From NCBI GenBank assembly GCA_944322395.1, contig CALUPA010000005.1, positions 1 to 56,378 of the forward strand: 56,378 bases of DNA. The letters are read 5' to 3'. Numbering within the stretch: position 1 is the first letter of the stretch; every line of letters begins with the position of its first letter. Shown piece after piece: positions 34,349 to 43,870 of the stretch. The position numbers and the translations under genes are program-made. A model generated the notes under the pieces. It ran no database searches. It saw nothing but the letters and a program-made list of their open reading frames with translations, and was not told the DNA's origin. This DNA is from an uncultured Phocaeicola sp. GTDB lineage: Bacteria > Bacteroidota > Bacteroidia > Bacteroidales > Bacteroidaceae.

Positions 34349-34432
34349 TTATTTCATAAAAGAAATAAAACAAACCAGATAAAAATCAAGTAACCACAAA
34401 AGATTTAACTGGTTTACATCATACGGTTACAT

Positions 34433-34468
34433 AAAGAGGCTGTCTTTTTGAAGATGGCCTCTTTTTTT
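34433..34468 (+). terminator. Terminator after the FKBP pair
   Basis: AGAGGC and TCTT (34435-34446) pair with AAGA and GCCTCT (34451-34462), with TG bulges on both sides, followed by T7. Confidence 0.85.
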
Positions 34469-34518
34469 GATTAGATACCACGAAAATCAGTCTCCATCAA
34501 GTTATGATTTCTATACAT

Positions 34519-34559
34519 AAAAAAAACACCCCAAAAGTCTTATATAAACTTTTGAGGTG
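34519..34559 (-). terminator. Terminator after the M13 peptidase
   Basis: CACCCCAAAAGT and ACTTTTGAGGTG form a stem with one mismatch; on the minus strand T8 follows. Confidence 0.85.
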
Positions 34560-34599
34560 CCATGCTCCCACTAAAGAGATTTATGCTATAAATAAATTA

Positions 34600-36636
34600 T
34601 TACCAAACTCTACAACGGTTTTCAGGAGAAAGATACATTGAATCTTTTTCTGTAATTCCGAATGCTTCGTACCATGCGTCGACATGTGGAAGCGCACCGT
34701 TTACACGCCATTCACCAAGTGAATGTGGATCTGACTTAGTACGTGAACGAATTTCCTCTTCACGGATATTACCTGCCCAAAGAGTAGCATATGCAATGAA
34801 GAAACGCTGGTCTGCTGTAAATCCGTCTTCTTCAGGAAGAGGATTGTTCTTAGTAGCATTTTTGAATGCGAGATAAGAAACATTCAAACCTCCGTGGTCT
34901 GCTATGTTTTCACCTAAAGTCAACTGTCCGTTAGCTTTCAATCCTGGAAGAACTTCAATGTTGTTGAAGAAATCTACCATTACTTTTGTACGTTCATTGA
35001 AACGGTCGCCATCACCTTCTGCCCACCAGTCTTTCAGGTTACCGTCTTTGTCATACTGACGTCCTTGGTCATCGAATCCGTGTGTCATTTCATGACCGAT
35101 TACCACACCGATTGCACCATAGTTGAAAGCATCGTCAGCATTCATATCGAAGAACGGATACTGAAGAATTGCAGCAGGGAAACAAATTTCGTTAGTCTGA
35201 GGATTATAATATGCATTTACAGTCTGAGGACTCATCAACCACTCATCCTTGTCAACAGGTTTTCCGATACGGCTGAACATATCCTTAGTGCCCCACTGTG
35301 CTGCACGGCATACGTTTGCCCAATATGAGTCTTTTTCTATATTAAGATCTGAATAATCTTTCCATTTATCAGGATAACCAACTTTTACGTGGAATGTAGA
35401 AAGTTTCTCCATAGCTCTCACCTTAGTGCTATCGCTCATCCATTCCTGAGCCTGAATGCGTTCGCCAAGAGCAGTCTGAAGATTCTTAACCAATGTTACC
35501 ATACGTTCCTTAGAAGCAGCCGGGAAGTATTTTTCCACATACATCTGCCCTACTATTTCACCCAACATTCCGTTCACTGCGTTTACAGCACGTTTCCAAC
35601 GTGGCTGATTTGCCTGGCGACCAGACAAAACCTTACCGTAGAAATCGAATCTTGCAGCAACGAAATCATCACTCAAATAGCTTGCAGCAGCATCAAGAAG
35701 ATTGTACTGCAAGTAAGAGATATGGCATGATAGCGGCAAAGTATTTATAAGTCTTTCCACTTCCTTGATAGGCTCAATCTGCTCTACATTAAGTTCTGTC
35801 ACACCTTCTACACCCAAAGCCTTGAGATAAGCATCCCAATCTATTCCAGGGAAAGTCTTCTTCAAGTCATCGTATGACATTTTATGATAATTTGCTTCCG
35901 GATTACGACGTTCAACTGCGCTATAAGAAGCCTTTGCTATAGCTGTTTCGACCTCCATCACATCGGCCATTTTCTGTTTAGCCTCATCTTCTGAGAAACC
36001 TGCCAATGTGAAAAGCTTAGTGATATAGAGCTTGTACTGTTCACGGATAGCAGTTGTACTTTCGTCTGTATCAAGATAGTATTCCTTTTCACCAAGATTA
36101 ATACCTCCCTGGGCAATCTGGAAGATATTCAAAGTACTGTTCTTTGGATCACCGTAAACATAATTGCTGAAATATGTACCTATACCGTTATTGAACATTT
36201 CAGCCTTAACCTGCATTATCTGGTTCTTGTCAGATATTGCAGCTATTCTGTCAAGCATAGGTTTGATAGGAGCTATACCATCAGCATTAAGTTTTACACT
36301 ATCCATCGCAAGATTATATAAATCCCCGATTTTCTGTCCTTGACTTCCAGCAGGATTTTCTTTTGAAGCAAACCCTTCTATCATTTCTTTCAACTGCCTC
36401 TGATTGTCTTCAATAAGCATTTCGAATGCACCATAGCGTGAATATTCAGCTGTCAGCGGATGAGAATCATTAAAACCGCCACAAGCAAAACGAAAGAAAT
36501 CATTACCCGGAACTGCTGTTGTGTCAAGGTTAGCAAGGTTTATTCCTGTGCTTACCTTTGCTTCTTTTGGGCCTGCACATCCGGAAAGTGCGGCTACAGC
36601 CAATACTGCAAAAGCAATACAATGTTTAGTTTTCAT
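34600..36636 (-). CDS. pepO: M13 zinc metallopeptidase (PepO/neprilysin type), lipoprotein
   Basis: This 678-residue protein has a lipoprotein signal ending AALSGC (Cys20). The N-terminal M13 domain (about 45-420) is followed by the catalytic domain with HEMTH zinc motif in VVIGHEMTHGFDD, the third ligand in LGENIADHGG and the substrate-binding NAYYNP segment. M13 enzymes cut short peptides. The final CRVW motif seen in neprilysins is retained. It follows the ABC-F gene by 14 bp, so they may be cotranscribed. Confidence 0.94.
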   Translation of the reverse strand: MKTKHCIAFAVLAVAALSGCAGPKEAKVSTGINLANLDTTAVPGNDFFRFACGGFNDSHPLTAEYSRYGAFEMLIEDNQRQLKEMIEGFASKENPAGSQGQKIGDLYNLAMDSVKLNADGIAPIKPMLDRIAAISDKNQIMQVKAEMFNNGIGTYFSNYVYGDPKNSTLNIFQIAQGGINLGEKEYYLDTDESTTAIREQYKLYITKLFTLAGFSEDEAKQKMADVMEVETAIAKASYSAVERRNPEANYHKMSYDDLKKTFPGIDWDAYLKALGVEGVTELNVEQIEPIKEVERLINTLPLSCHISYLQYNLLDAAASYLSDDFVAARFDFYGKVLSGRQANQPRWKRAVNAVNGMLGEIVGQMYVEKYFPAASKERMVTLVKNLQTALGERIQAQEWMSDSTKVRAMEKLSTFHVKVGYPDKWKDYSDLNIEKDSYWANVCRAAQWGTKDMFSRIGKPVDKDEWLMSPQTVNAYYNPQTNEICFPAAILQYPFFDMNADDAFNYGAIGVVIGHEMTHGFDDQGRQYDKDGNLKDWWAEGDGDRFNERTKVMVDFFNNIEVLPGLKANGQLTLGENIADHGGLNVSYLAFKNATKNNPLPEEDGFTADQRFFIAYATLWAGNIREEEIRSRTKSDPHSLGEWRVNGALPHVDAWYEAFGITEKDSMYLSPENRCRVW

Positions 36637-36650
36637 AAATTAATATTTAG

Positions 36651-38600
36651 TTATAGTTCTGTTTTAAGTTCATCAATTTCCATAAGAGCAGCCTCCCACT
36701 CTTCCTCTATCTGAGTTATCTTATTTTTCAGTTCCTGATGCTGCTCATAAAGCTTCATATCGGCAGCTCCTTCTGGTGTTGCCATCTTTTCTTCCAATTG
36801 AGATATTTGAATCTCTATTTTAGAAATTTTGTCTTCACAATCGGCTGCCTGCTTTTCAAGTTTTCTTATTTTCTTATTTAACTCTTTCTGAGCTTCGTAA
36901 GAAAGCTTGCTTTCCGACTGCGCAGGCTGTTGAACATCTTTTTTCTGTGATGAAGATGTAGGCGACTGCGACAGATGGAGTTCATTCAGACTTTCCATTT
37001 TCTTTTTCTGAAGGAAATCGTATATACCACCGATATGTTCCTTTACGACTCCACCGCCAAACTCATAAACTTTTGTAACAAGTCCGTCTAGAAACTCACG
37101 GTCGTGAGATACGACAATAACCGTTCCGTCAAACTCTTTAATGGCTTCTTTCAGCACATCTTTGGAACGCATATCCAAATGGTTGGTAGGCTCGTCAAGT
37201 ATAAGAAAATTTACAGGTTCGAGCAGAAGTTTTATCATAGCCAGACGGCTACGTTCTCCTCCTGAAAGGACTTTTACTTTTTTCTCAGAGGCTTCACCTC
37301 CGAACATGAATGCTCCTAGAATGTCACGTATCTTAAGACGGATATCACCCTTTGCTACACGGTCTATAGTATCGAATACTGTAACATTCTCATCAAGCAA
37401 CTGTGCCTGGTTCTGTGCAAAATATCCTATCTGTACATTATGGCCTATTACCAGCTTACCATCGTAAGGAATCTGGTCCATAATACACTTTACCAACGTA
37501 GACTTTCCTTCACCGTTCTTACCTACAAATGCAACCTTTTCACCTCTATTTATCGTAAGTGTCACATCATGAAATACAACATGGTCACCATACGTTTTCT
37601 TTACATTCTCGCATATAACCGGATAGTTTCCCGAACGTATTGCCGGTGGGAACTTCAATCTCAAAGAAGAAGTATCCTCATCATCTATCTCAATAGGAAC
37701 AATCTTTTCAAGCTGCTTAATGCGGCTCTGCACCTGAACAGCCTTTGTAGCCTTATATCTGAAACGTTCGATAAACTCTTCGGTATCCTTTATTTCCTTC
37801 TGTTGGTTTTCGTATGCACGAAGCTGCTGTTCACGGCGTTCCTTACGCAATACCACAAACTCGTCGTACGGAACCTTATAATCGTATATATGTCCGCATG
37901 ATATTTCTATAGTTCTGTTCGTAACATTATTGATGAAAGCACGGTCGTGACTGACAAGCACCACAGCCCCAGGGCTCATCTTCAGAAAGTTTTCAAGCCA
38001 CTGGATACTCTCTATATCAAGATGGTTTGTAGGCTCGTCGAGTAAAAGGACATCAGGACGGCGCAACAAAAGTTTGGCGAGTTCAATACGCATTCTCCAG
38101 CCACCGCTGAATTCAGATGTAGGTCTGTCAAAATCGTTCCTTGAAAAGCCCAGACCTGTAAGCGTACGTTCTATCTCTGCCTTGTAGTTAGTCCCTCCCA
38201 TCATCATAAACCTCTCATTCTCGTGAGTGAAACGGTCTATGAGTTCATGGTAACTTTCAGAATCATAGTCTGTTCTATCAGCCAGTTCTTGATTCATTTT
38301 AGAAATACTGTCCTGCAATTCGAATATATGCTCAAAAGCCATTTCGGCCTCAGCCATCACAGTTCTGGTATCACTCAATATCATTACCTGAGGCAAATAT
38401 CCTATTGTTACACCACGTTGAACAGCCACTACACCTTCGGTGGGAGACTGTAAACCTGCAAGAATCTTAAGCATGGTAGATTTACCAGCCCCATTCTTAC
38501 CAACAAGCGCAATACGATCCTTTTTATTTATCACGTACGAAACGTCCTCAAACAGAGGAGTAACTCCAAACTCTACTTTTAATCCTTCTACTGAAATCAT
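36651..38600 (-). CDS. ABC-F family ATPase
   Basis: This 649-residue protein has two ATP-binding cassettes and no membrane helices. Walker A GKNGAGKST (35-43) and GKNGEGKST, signatures SGGWRMR and SGGERSR, and Walker B LLLDEPTNHLD and LILDEPTNHLD are intact. The P-site interaction linker is between the cassettes, and the C-terminal 110 residues form a coiled coil as in Uup. ABC-F proteins bind ribosomes or, in Uup, DNA junctions; resistance to antibiotics is possible but not shown. Upstream is the candidate small RNA/leader. Confidence 0.92.
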   Translation of the reverse strand: MISVEGLKVEFGVTPLFEDVSYVINKKDRIALVGKNGAGKSTMLKILAGLQSPTEGVVAVQRGVTIGYLPQVMILSDTRTVMAEAEMAFEHIFELQDSISKMNQELADRTDYDSESYHELIDRFTHENERFMMMGGTNYKAEIERTLTGLGFSRNDFDRPTSEFSGGWRMRIELAKLLLRRPDVLLLDEPTNHLDIESIQWLENFLKMSPGAVVLVSHDRAFINNVTNRTIEISCGHIYDYKVPYDEFVVLRKERREQQLRAYENQQKEIKDTEEFIERFRYKATKAVQVQSRIKQLEKIVPIEIDDEDTSSLRLKFPPAIRSGNYPVICENVKKTYGDHVVFHDVTLTINRGEKVAFVGKNGEGKSTLVKCIMDQIPYDGKLVIGHNVQIGYFAQNQAQLLDENVTVFDTIDRVAKGDIRLKIRDILGAFMFGGEASEKKVKVLSGGERSRLAMIKLLLEPVNFLILDEPTNHLDMRSKDVLKEAIKEFDGTVIVVSHDREFLDGLVTKVYEFGGGVVKEHIGGIYDFLQKKKMESLNELHLSQSPTSSSQKKDVQQPAQSESKLSYEAQKELNKKIRKLEKQAADCEDKISKIEIQISQLEEKMATPEGAADMKLYEQHQELKNKITQIEEEWEAALMEIDELKTEL

Positions 38601-38629
38601 TCTCTACATATTGATTTACAAAGTGTCGG

Positions 38630-38637
38630 CAAAGTTA
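38630..38637 (-). promoter_or_regulatory. -7 box TAACTTTG for the ABC-F gene
   Basis: TAACTTTG on the minus strand, 29 bp before the ABC-F ATG, gives the gene a start site downstream of the terminator at 38691-38728. Confidence 0.5.
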
Positions 38638-38690
38638 GTATTTTTACGTTAAACAGGAATTATCGGTTAACAAGATTTTATAATGCAAAC

Positions 38691-38776
38691 AAAAAATAAG
38701 AGACGCTCTCAATCACAGAGAACGCCTCCCTACTGAAGGATTAAATTTAAGAGAGAGATAGTAATTAATAATTTGT
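38691..38776 (-). ncRNA. Candidate small RNA or leader upstream of ABC-F
   Basis: On the minus strand TTTTTG (38813-38808), an 18-bp gap and TATATTTG (38789-38782) resemble a promoter. About 48 nt later GAGGCGTTCTC (38728-38718) and GAGAGCGTCTC (38710-38700) form an 11-bp stem with two G-U pairs and a 7-nt loop, followed by a T-run. The transcript would be about 85 nt with a CTCTCTCT stretch that could pair with the GAGAG of the stem. No open reading frame fits. It could also be an attenuated leader of the ABC-F gene. Confidence 0.45.
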
Positions 38777-38905
38777 TTCCACAAATATATATTAAAATAA
38801 ACAATTGCAAAAATTTAAAGCATAATTCTTTCAAAATAAAAGAAAAAACACAATATTCTCAATATTTATTCAGTAAATAAACAATTTAGCTTACGAAAAA
38901 ACAAA

Positions 38906-38944
38906 AGCTGCTGATTTCCATTCAAAAAATGAAAAACAGCAGCT
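38906..38944 (-). terminator. Terminator after purA
   Basis: AGCTGCTG (38906-38913) pairs with CAGCAGCT (38937-38944), with additional pairing inside. The minus strand continues into TTTTGTTTTTTC. Confidence 0.8.
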
Positions 38945-38965
38945 CAAAAAAATACAATTATAAAA

Positions 38966-40237
38966 TTATTCTTCTGTATATCTTTCGATAGTCTGGGCAC
39001 GGTCAGGACCTACAGAAACAATCTTGATAGGAGTACCAAGCTGTTCTTCCAAGAATGAGATATAAGCATTGAATTCTTCTGGGAATTCATCTTCACTTGT
39101 CATCTTAGTCATATCTGTTTTCCATCCCGGCATTTCAACATATACAGGTTCTACACCTTCGTTAATATCGTATGGGAAGTAATCTATTTCCTCACCGTTC
39201 ACCTTATAAGCAACGCAGGCCTTTATTGTTTCGAAACCGTCAAGAACATCACTCTTCATAAGAATAAGCTGAGTGACACCATTAATCATAATTGAGTAAC
39301 GCAAAGCTACAAGATCAACCCATCCGCAACGACGCTCGCGACCAGTAACAGCACCATACTCATGACCTAGGTCACGAATTTTCTTACCTGTCTCATCGAA
39401 AAGTTCTGTTGGGAAAGGACCAGAACCTACACGTGTGCAGTAAGCCTTCATAATACCGTAAACTTCACCAATTTTGTTAGGACCAAGTCCAAGACCTGTA
39501 CAAGCACCTGCACAAATAGTATTAGAAGACGTAACAAATGGATAAGAACCGAAATCAACATCAAGCATAGTTCCCTGAGCTCCCTCACAAAGAACGCTCT
39601 TTCCTTCTTTAAGAAGATTATTTATTTCATGCTCGCTGTCTACCAGATTGAACTGACGAAGATATTCAATTCCCTCCATCCACTGTTTTTCCAGTTCAGT
39701 AATGTCGTATTCATAATTAAGACTATTCAGAATCTGTTCGTGACGAGCTTTTGCTGCAGCATATTTAGCCTCGAAGTTATTCAGGATATCTCCTACACGC
39801 AAACCATTACGGCTAATCTTGTCTGTATAAGTAGGACCGATACCCTTACCTGTGGTACCAACTTTTGATGCACCTTTTGCAGCTTCGTATGCAGCATCAA
39901 GTATACGGTGTGTAGGCAATATAAGATGTGCTTTCTTAGAAATGTGCAAACGTTCCTTTAAAGGATGTCCACTAGCCTCAAGAGCCTCAGCCTCTGCTTT
40001 GAACAATGCCGGATCAAGTACTACACCATTACCGATAATATTTACTTTGTCGCCCTGGAAAATACCTGACGGTATAGAACGGAGAACATATTTCTGTCCT
40101 TCAAATTCAAGAGTATGACCTGCGTTTGGACCACCCTGAAAACGCGCAACAACATCATAACGTGGAGTCAAAACATCGACAACTTTACCTTTTCCTTCGT
40201 CGCCCCACTGTAAACCTAACAAGACATCTACTTTCAT
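38966..40237 (-). CDS. purA: Adenylosuccinate synthetase
   Basis: The 423-residue enzyme joins IMP and aspartate with GTP, the first step from IMP to AMP. GLQWGDEGKGKVVD is the P-loop (catalytic Asp in GDEGKGK), with GPNAGHTLEF, GTTGKGIGPTYTDK, CEGAQGTMLDVDFGSYPFVTSSNT and GRERRCGWVDL. Length is typical. It follows the Fur-type gene by 24 bp and probably shares its promoter. Confidence 0.96.
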   Translation of the reverse strand: MKVDVLLGLQWGDEGKGKVVDVLTPRYDVVARFQGGPNAGHTLEFEGQKYVLRSIPSGIFQGDKVNIIGNGVVLDPALFKAEAEALEASGHPLKERLHISKKAHLILPTHRILDAAYEAAKGASKVGTTGKGIGPTYTDKISRNGLRVGDILNNFEAKYAAAKARHEQILNSLNYEYDITELEKQWMEGIEYLRQFNLVDSEHEINNLLKEGKSVLCEGAQGTMLDVDFGSYPFVTSSNTICAGACTGLGLGPNKIGEVYGIMKAYCTRVGSGPFPTELFDETGKKIRDLGHEYGAVTGRERRCGWVDLVALRYSIMINGVTQLILMKSDVLDGFETIKACVAYKVNGEEIDYFPYDINEGVEPVYVEMPGWKTDMTKMTSEDEFPEEFNAYISFLEEQLGTPIKIVSVGPDRAQTIERYTEE

Positions 40238-40261
40238 GATAGTTATATTTAAAAATAGTTT

Positions 40262-40720
40262 TTATTTATTCTTTTTTCGTTTTGCCACACACTTATTGCA
40301 TAATCCGTATATATATAGCGAATAATGTGTAGCTTGGAAACCTTTCAATTTACTTTGCACTATAGCCTGTTTCAAATTCTCATCTTCAAATTCAGATACT
40401 TTTCCACACACAGTACATATCATATGATGATGAATTTCATTATTATAAGACCGTTCATACTGAGAAGTGTTTCCGAATTGATGTTTGATTACCAGACCGG
40501 CATCTATAAGGAGAATAATGGTATTATACAAGGTGGCACGGCTAACACGGAATTTTTCCTTTTCTTCCATGTACTGAAGAAGACTCTCAATATTGAAATG
40601 CCCCTTAATAGAATATATAGAATCTAGTATAGCATATCGCTCGGGCGTCTTACGATGTCCGTTCTTTTGAAGATACTCAGTGAGTACCTGTTTTACTGTA
40701 TCTTTTATTCTATCTGCCAT
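40262..40720 (-). CDS. Fur-family transcriptional repressor
   Basis: This 152-residue protein has a winged helix (KTPERYAILDSIYSIKGHFNIESLLQYM) and a dimerisation domain. Metal ligands are visible in NNEIHHHMICTVCGKVSEFED and a C-terminal CNKC pair that, with CxxC, would form the structural zinc site. The metal sensed (Fe, Zn, or peroxide via PerR) is not clear; HHHMIC is shared by Fur, PerR and Zur. It lies immediately upstream of purA, an unexpected partner. Confidence 0.9.
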   Translation of the reverse strand: MADRIKDTVKQVLTEYLQKNGHRKTPERYAILDSIYSIKGHFNIESLLQYMEEKEKFRVSRATLYNTIILLIDAGLVIKHQFGNTSQYERSYNNEIHHHMICTVCGKVSEFEDENLKQAIVQSKLKGFQATHYSLYIYGLCNKCVAKRKKNK

Positions 40721-40740
40721 TAAAAAATATCTTCAGCCGT

Positions 40741-40748
40741 CAAAGTTA
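40741..40748 (-). promoter_or_regulatory. -7 box TAACTTTG for fur-purA
   Basis: TAACTTTG on the minus strand is 20 bp before the Fur-family ATG. A TTG at 40768-40766 is 17 bp upstream of the box. Confidence 0.5.
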
Positions 40749-40773
40749 ATATATTTTACTCAATCCAAGAAAA

Positions 40774-41445
40774 CTAAACGCAATATTCTATATCATATTT
40801 TATTTCGTCTATATAAAGCTTTAACTCCGGATTGGCTGATTTACTTAAAAGCCCCAACTGTCTGCTTATCATTTTTGCATTTTCCTTAGACTGTGCTGCA
40901 AATTTCTTCAAGGCAGTAGCTGCTGCCTTCTTTACCATAGGTTCATCACCTTCAATTTCAGTAAAAGCCTGATCCATAAACTCAGCCTCAGCACGTTCAT
41001 TCAGTTTCATTCCTTTCATAAACAAACGAGTAATCAGCATGTAGCCACAGAACTGGAAATACACACGTTCGTCGGCAATCCATCTGAAAACCACTTCAGA
41101 AGCATAATCAGTATTCTGCAAAAGATTCATGACTGTATATTCAGCCAGTTCAGGATACTTCATATCCTCAATCCATATTTCGGCTATTTCTTTACAGAAA
41201 GAATCCGAAGGCTGTAACAATGTGGCCATAATTTTACATTCGCGGATATTTTCTTTCCATAAAGCCTGGGCCAAATCATGATTTTTCTCGTATCCGGCAG
41301 CTATCTCCTTGATACGTGAATATTCTATTCCGAAATTCAGCTTGTAATCCATACCTTTTTCGCGCATACTCTGCGAAATGACACCGTTCATAAACAGGCG
41401 GAATTTCGATTTTATGTCTTTTATTATTTCTTGTACGTCGTTCAT
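40774..41445 (-). CDS. HEAT-repeat protein, AlkD-like DNA alkylation repair family
   Basis: This 223-residue all-helical protein shows repeats such as IAEIWIEDMKYPELAEYTVMNLL and EPMVKKAAATALKKFAAQ. The pattern matches the AlkD-type DNA alkylation repair family. AlkD proteins remove N3- and N7-alkyl purines while holding DNA in a HEAT groove, but the catalytic Trp/Asp pair cannot be assigned by eye, so repair activity is inferred. It is the last gene of the AraC-DPP3 run, 9 bp after the peptidase. Confidence 0.75.
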   Translation of the reverse strand: MNDVQEIIKDIKSKFRLFMNGVISQSMREKGMDYKLNFGIEYSRIKEIAAGYEKNHDLAQALWKENIRECKIMATLLQPSDSFCKEIAEIWIEDMKYPELAEYTVMNLLQNTDYASEVVFRWIADERVYFQFCGYMLITRLFMKGMKLNERAEAEFMDQAFTEIEGDEPMVKKAAATALKKFAAQSKENAKMISRQLGLLSKSANPELKLYIDEIKYDIEYCV

Positions 41446-41454
41446 GTTATTAAA

Positions 41455-43437
41455 TCAAAGATTAGAATAGTCACGACTATAACGAAGCATCTGTTCTGTG
41501 TATCCTTCGCTATAATCCACTTTTATATCAGTAATATTATTTTCATCGTCTGTAACTACAGTATACACAGGATTTATAAATCCCTTATATGGTGCCAGAT
41601 TGAGGGCCTTGTATCTTTCAAGAATTTCAGAATGCAAAGCCGTATTAACTTTTACTGCATACTTTTCAACCAATGCGCGTGCAGTTTCATAATCACCTTC
41701 ACTCTTTATTCTCTGAATCTCAGCAAGTAATTGTCCAAACAGGGAACGCAACTTTTCATAATCGTTTATCACGACATAAGTCTTTTCATCTTTCACAACA
41801 AGCTGGACCACCCCATCTTCTGCTCCATGTTCCAAAGCCCATGCAGCTATAAGTTGACGATTACGCATATGTGATTCTTCAATACAGCATCCAGGCTCAA
41901 TTCTTACAAGCTGTGTAAGCAACCCGTTCATCATATATGAATAGTATTCAGCCTTATAGGCCTCACTGTCCGGGGTAAGTCCGAGCTCTACCATCTTTAA
42001 ATCCGGTATGTAATATAGTCCGAACAAATCGGCACGTGCTTCCTCGATAGTAGCACCATAAGCTTTTAAAGCATCCGGATCAACTCCTGGAAGTAATTTA
42101 CCGGAGCCATGACCAAGACATTCATGAAGGTCTGTATGTAAATCACCTGTAGTATCTGCATATTTATCAAGGAGTTCTTTTTCATATTCACCGTAAACGA
42201 ACTCATCTCTGAAACCATTTCCCTTAGCAGCCTTATTATATGCATCAGTCAAGTTGCCTATAGTTACCGATTTGGAACCATGTATACTGCGAATCCAATT
42301 TGAATTAGGAAGGTTAATACCTATAGCACTGGCCGGATAAAGGTCACCGGCAAGTATTGCAGCTGTAATAACCTTTGCTGAAACTCCCTTTACCTCAGAC
42401 TTCTTGAATTGTGAAGAAACAGGAGAGTGGTCTTCAAACCATTGCGCATTACTACTCAAAACTTCTGTACGGTGAGTAGCTTCCAAATCCTTAAAATTTA
42501 CAATAGATTCCCAACTGGCTTTCAGACCAAGAGGGTCGCCATAACTTTCAATAAATCCATTTACAAAATCTACACGTGATTCTGTATCCTTAAGCCAACA
42601 AATGGAATACTCATCAAATATTTTCAAATCTCCAGTACGGTAAAAATCAATAAGCAAGGCAATAACCTCCTTCTGTTTTGAATTTTCTGCCACGTTCATG
42701 GCCTTTTCAAGCCAATATACTATCTTGCTGATGGCATTGCCATATTCACCGTCAAGCTTCCATACAATTTCAGTTATCTCACCATTTTTCTTTTCCAGAC
42801 GGCTATTCATACCATACATCACCGGAGTTTCATCTTCAGATGATTTCATTGCCGAATAGAAGTTCTCTGCTTCTTGCTGAGTGACACCGACATAATAATT
42901 GGATGCGGAAGTAAGTAACAAATCTTCACCATCAGCCTGATTCACACGTTTTGGCATTATTTCCGGATCAAATATTACCGGAAACAGTTTATTACATAAC
43001 CCTGCAACGGTTTCGCCTTCAGATAAAGGCAGCATAGACTTATCCAAAGACATGACGGCATTAAGCAAAAAATCCACAGTAAACCCAGGCAAGAACTTAT
43101 CTGTGGAATAATGATGATGTATTCCACTGGAAAACCATACTCTTTTCAGATAAACTTCCAATGCATGAAACTCTGCATCTGTACGGTCGCCTTCATAACC
43201 GATATATACAGCTTCAAGCATACGACGTATTTTCAAATTGTATTTTCCATTTTGGTCAAACAATATATCTCGCCCATGCAATGCAGCTTCCGAAAGATAA
43301 TATATAAGTTCTTTCTGTTTTAACGTTAACGAATCAAAGCCTTTTACTTTATATCTTAGAATCTGTAAATCTGCAAACTTATCTACAGAGTAAGCAAAAT
43401 TGTCATCAGATGTTTTCATGTTTTTTTCTGTATTCAC
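41455..43437 (-). CDS. Dipeptidyl peptidase III (M49)
   Basis: This 660-residue enzyme carries the M49 zinc motif HECLGH in LHECLGHGSGKLLPG and the second motif EEARADLFGLYY supplying the third ligand. DPP III removes dipeptides from peptide N-termini; the bacterial homologue in B. thetaiotaomicron is a characterised zinc enzyme. No signal peptide is seen. Its start at 43437 overlaps the AraC gene end by 32 bp; the internal Met7 (43419) would shorten the overlap to 14 bp. Part of the AraC-DPP3-HEAT operon. Confidence 0.93.
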   Translation of the reverse strand: MNTEKNMKTSDDNFAYSVDKFADLQILRYKVKGFDSLTLKQKELIYYLSEAALHGRDILFDQNGKYNLKIRRMLEAVYIGYEGDRTDAEFHALEVYLKRVWFSSGIHHHYSTDKFLPGFTVDFLLNAVMSLDKSMLPLSEGETVAGLCNKLFPVIFDPEIMPKRVNQADGEDLLLTSASNYYVGVTQQEAENFYSAMKSSEDETPVMYGMNSRLEKKNGEITEIVWKLDGEYGNAISKIVYWLEKAMNVAENSKQKEVIALLIDFYRTGDLKIFDEYSICWLKDTESRVDFVNGFIESYGDPLGLKASWESIVNFKDLEATHRTEVLSSNAQWFEDHSPVSSQFKKSEVKGVSAKVITAAILAGDLYPASAIGINLPNSNWIRSIHGSKSVTIGNLTDAYNKAAKGNGFRDEFVYGEYEKELLDKYADTTGDLHTDLHECLGHGSGKLLPGVDPDALKAYGATIEEARADLFGLYYIPDLKMVELGLTPDSEAYKAEYYSYMMNGLLTQLVRIEPGCCIEESHMRNRQLIAAWALEHGAEDGVVQLVVKDEKTYVVINDYEKLRSLFGQLLAEIQRIKSEGDYETARALVEKYAVKVNTALHSEILERYKALNLAPYKGFINPVYTVVTDDENNITDIKVDYSEGYTEQMLRYSRDYSNL

Positions 43438-43870
43438 TTGGAGTAATACCTACAATTCTATAAAAAGCAGCATAGAAAGACTGGCGGTTTGCAAATCCGG
43501 ACATAGCACTTATTTCTTCAATATTTTTACCGGCATATTTTTTATTGGCAAGCATATGTTTTGCATCCCTTATTCTATATTCATTAAGTAAGCACGAAAA
43601 ATTCATTTTAAATTTGGAATTAACCACTGCAGAAAGATATCTGGTATTTGTCTTCAGCATTTTTGCCAAATCACTTGCCGAGAAATTTGGCTGTTTATAT
43701 CTTTTTTGCGTAACAACCAATTCATATATTTTATCGTATAGTTCGTCTGCCAGTTCTGTCCTGATAAGTTCCCTATATGGGGCTATTTTAATTTTCTTTT
43801 CTCTGAGATTATATGGCATCTTTACCTGTACTTCATTTTCATTATTGATCATTTCATGATTATTTTCCAT
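43406..43870 (-). CDS. Short AraC-family regulator
   Basis: This 154-residue protein is an AraC-type DNA-binding domain with about 40 extra N-terminal residues and no ligand-binding domain. The two helix-turn-helix motifs are LAKMLKTNTRYLSAVVNSKF and IEEISAMSGFANRQSFYAAFYRIVGITPSEYRKKH. Short AraC proteins either sense through other proteins or act as constitutive regulators. It overlaps and leads the DPP III gene, so it could control its own operon. Confidence 0.88.
   Translation of the reverse strand: MENNHEMINNENEVQVKMPYNLREKKIKIAPYRELIRTELADELYDKIYELVVTQKRYKQPNFSASDLAKMLKTNTRYLSAVVNSKFKMNFSCLLNEYRIRDAKHMLANKKYAGKNIEEISAMSGFANRQSFYAAFYRIVGITPSEYRKKHENI

Larger units (their letters stand above)
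38601..38965. other. Intergenic region between purA and ABC-F
   Basis: This 365-bp gap holds, in minus-strand order, the purA terminator (38906-38944), a promoter-like pair and small-RNA candidate, and the ABC-F box. No protein gene is seen. Confidence 0.7.

Noticed and set aside
37440..37901. 153-codon open frame opposite the ABC-F gene
   Set aside because: The opposite strand encodes conserved ABC motifs; no start signals or domain are seen here.
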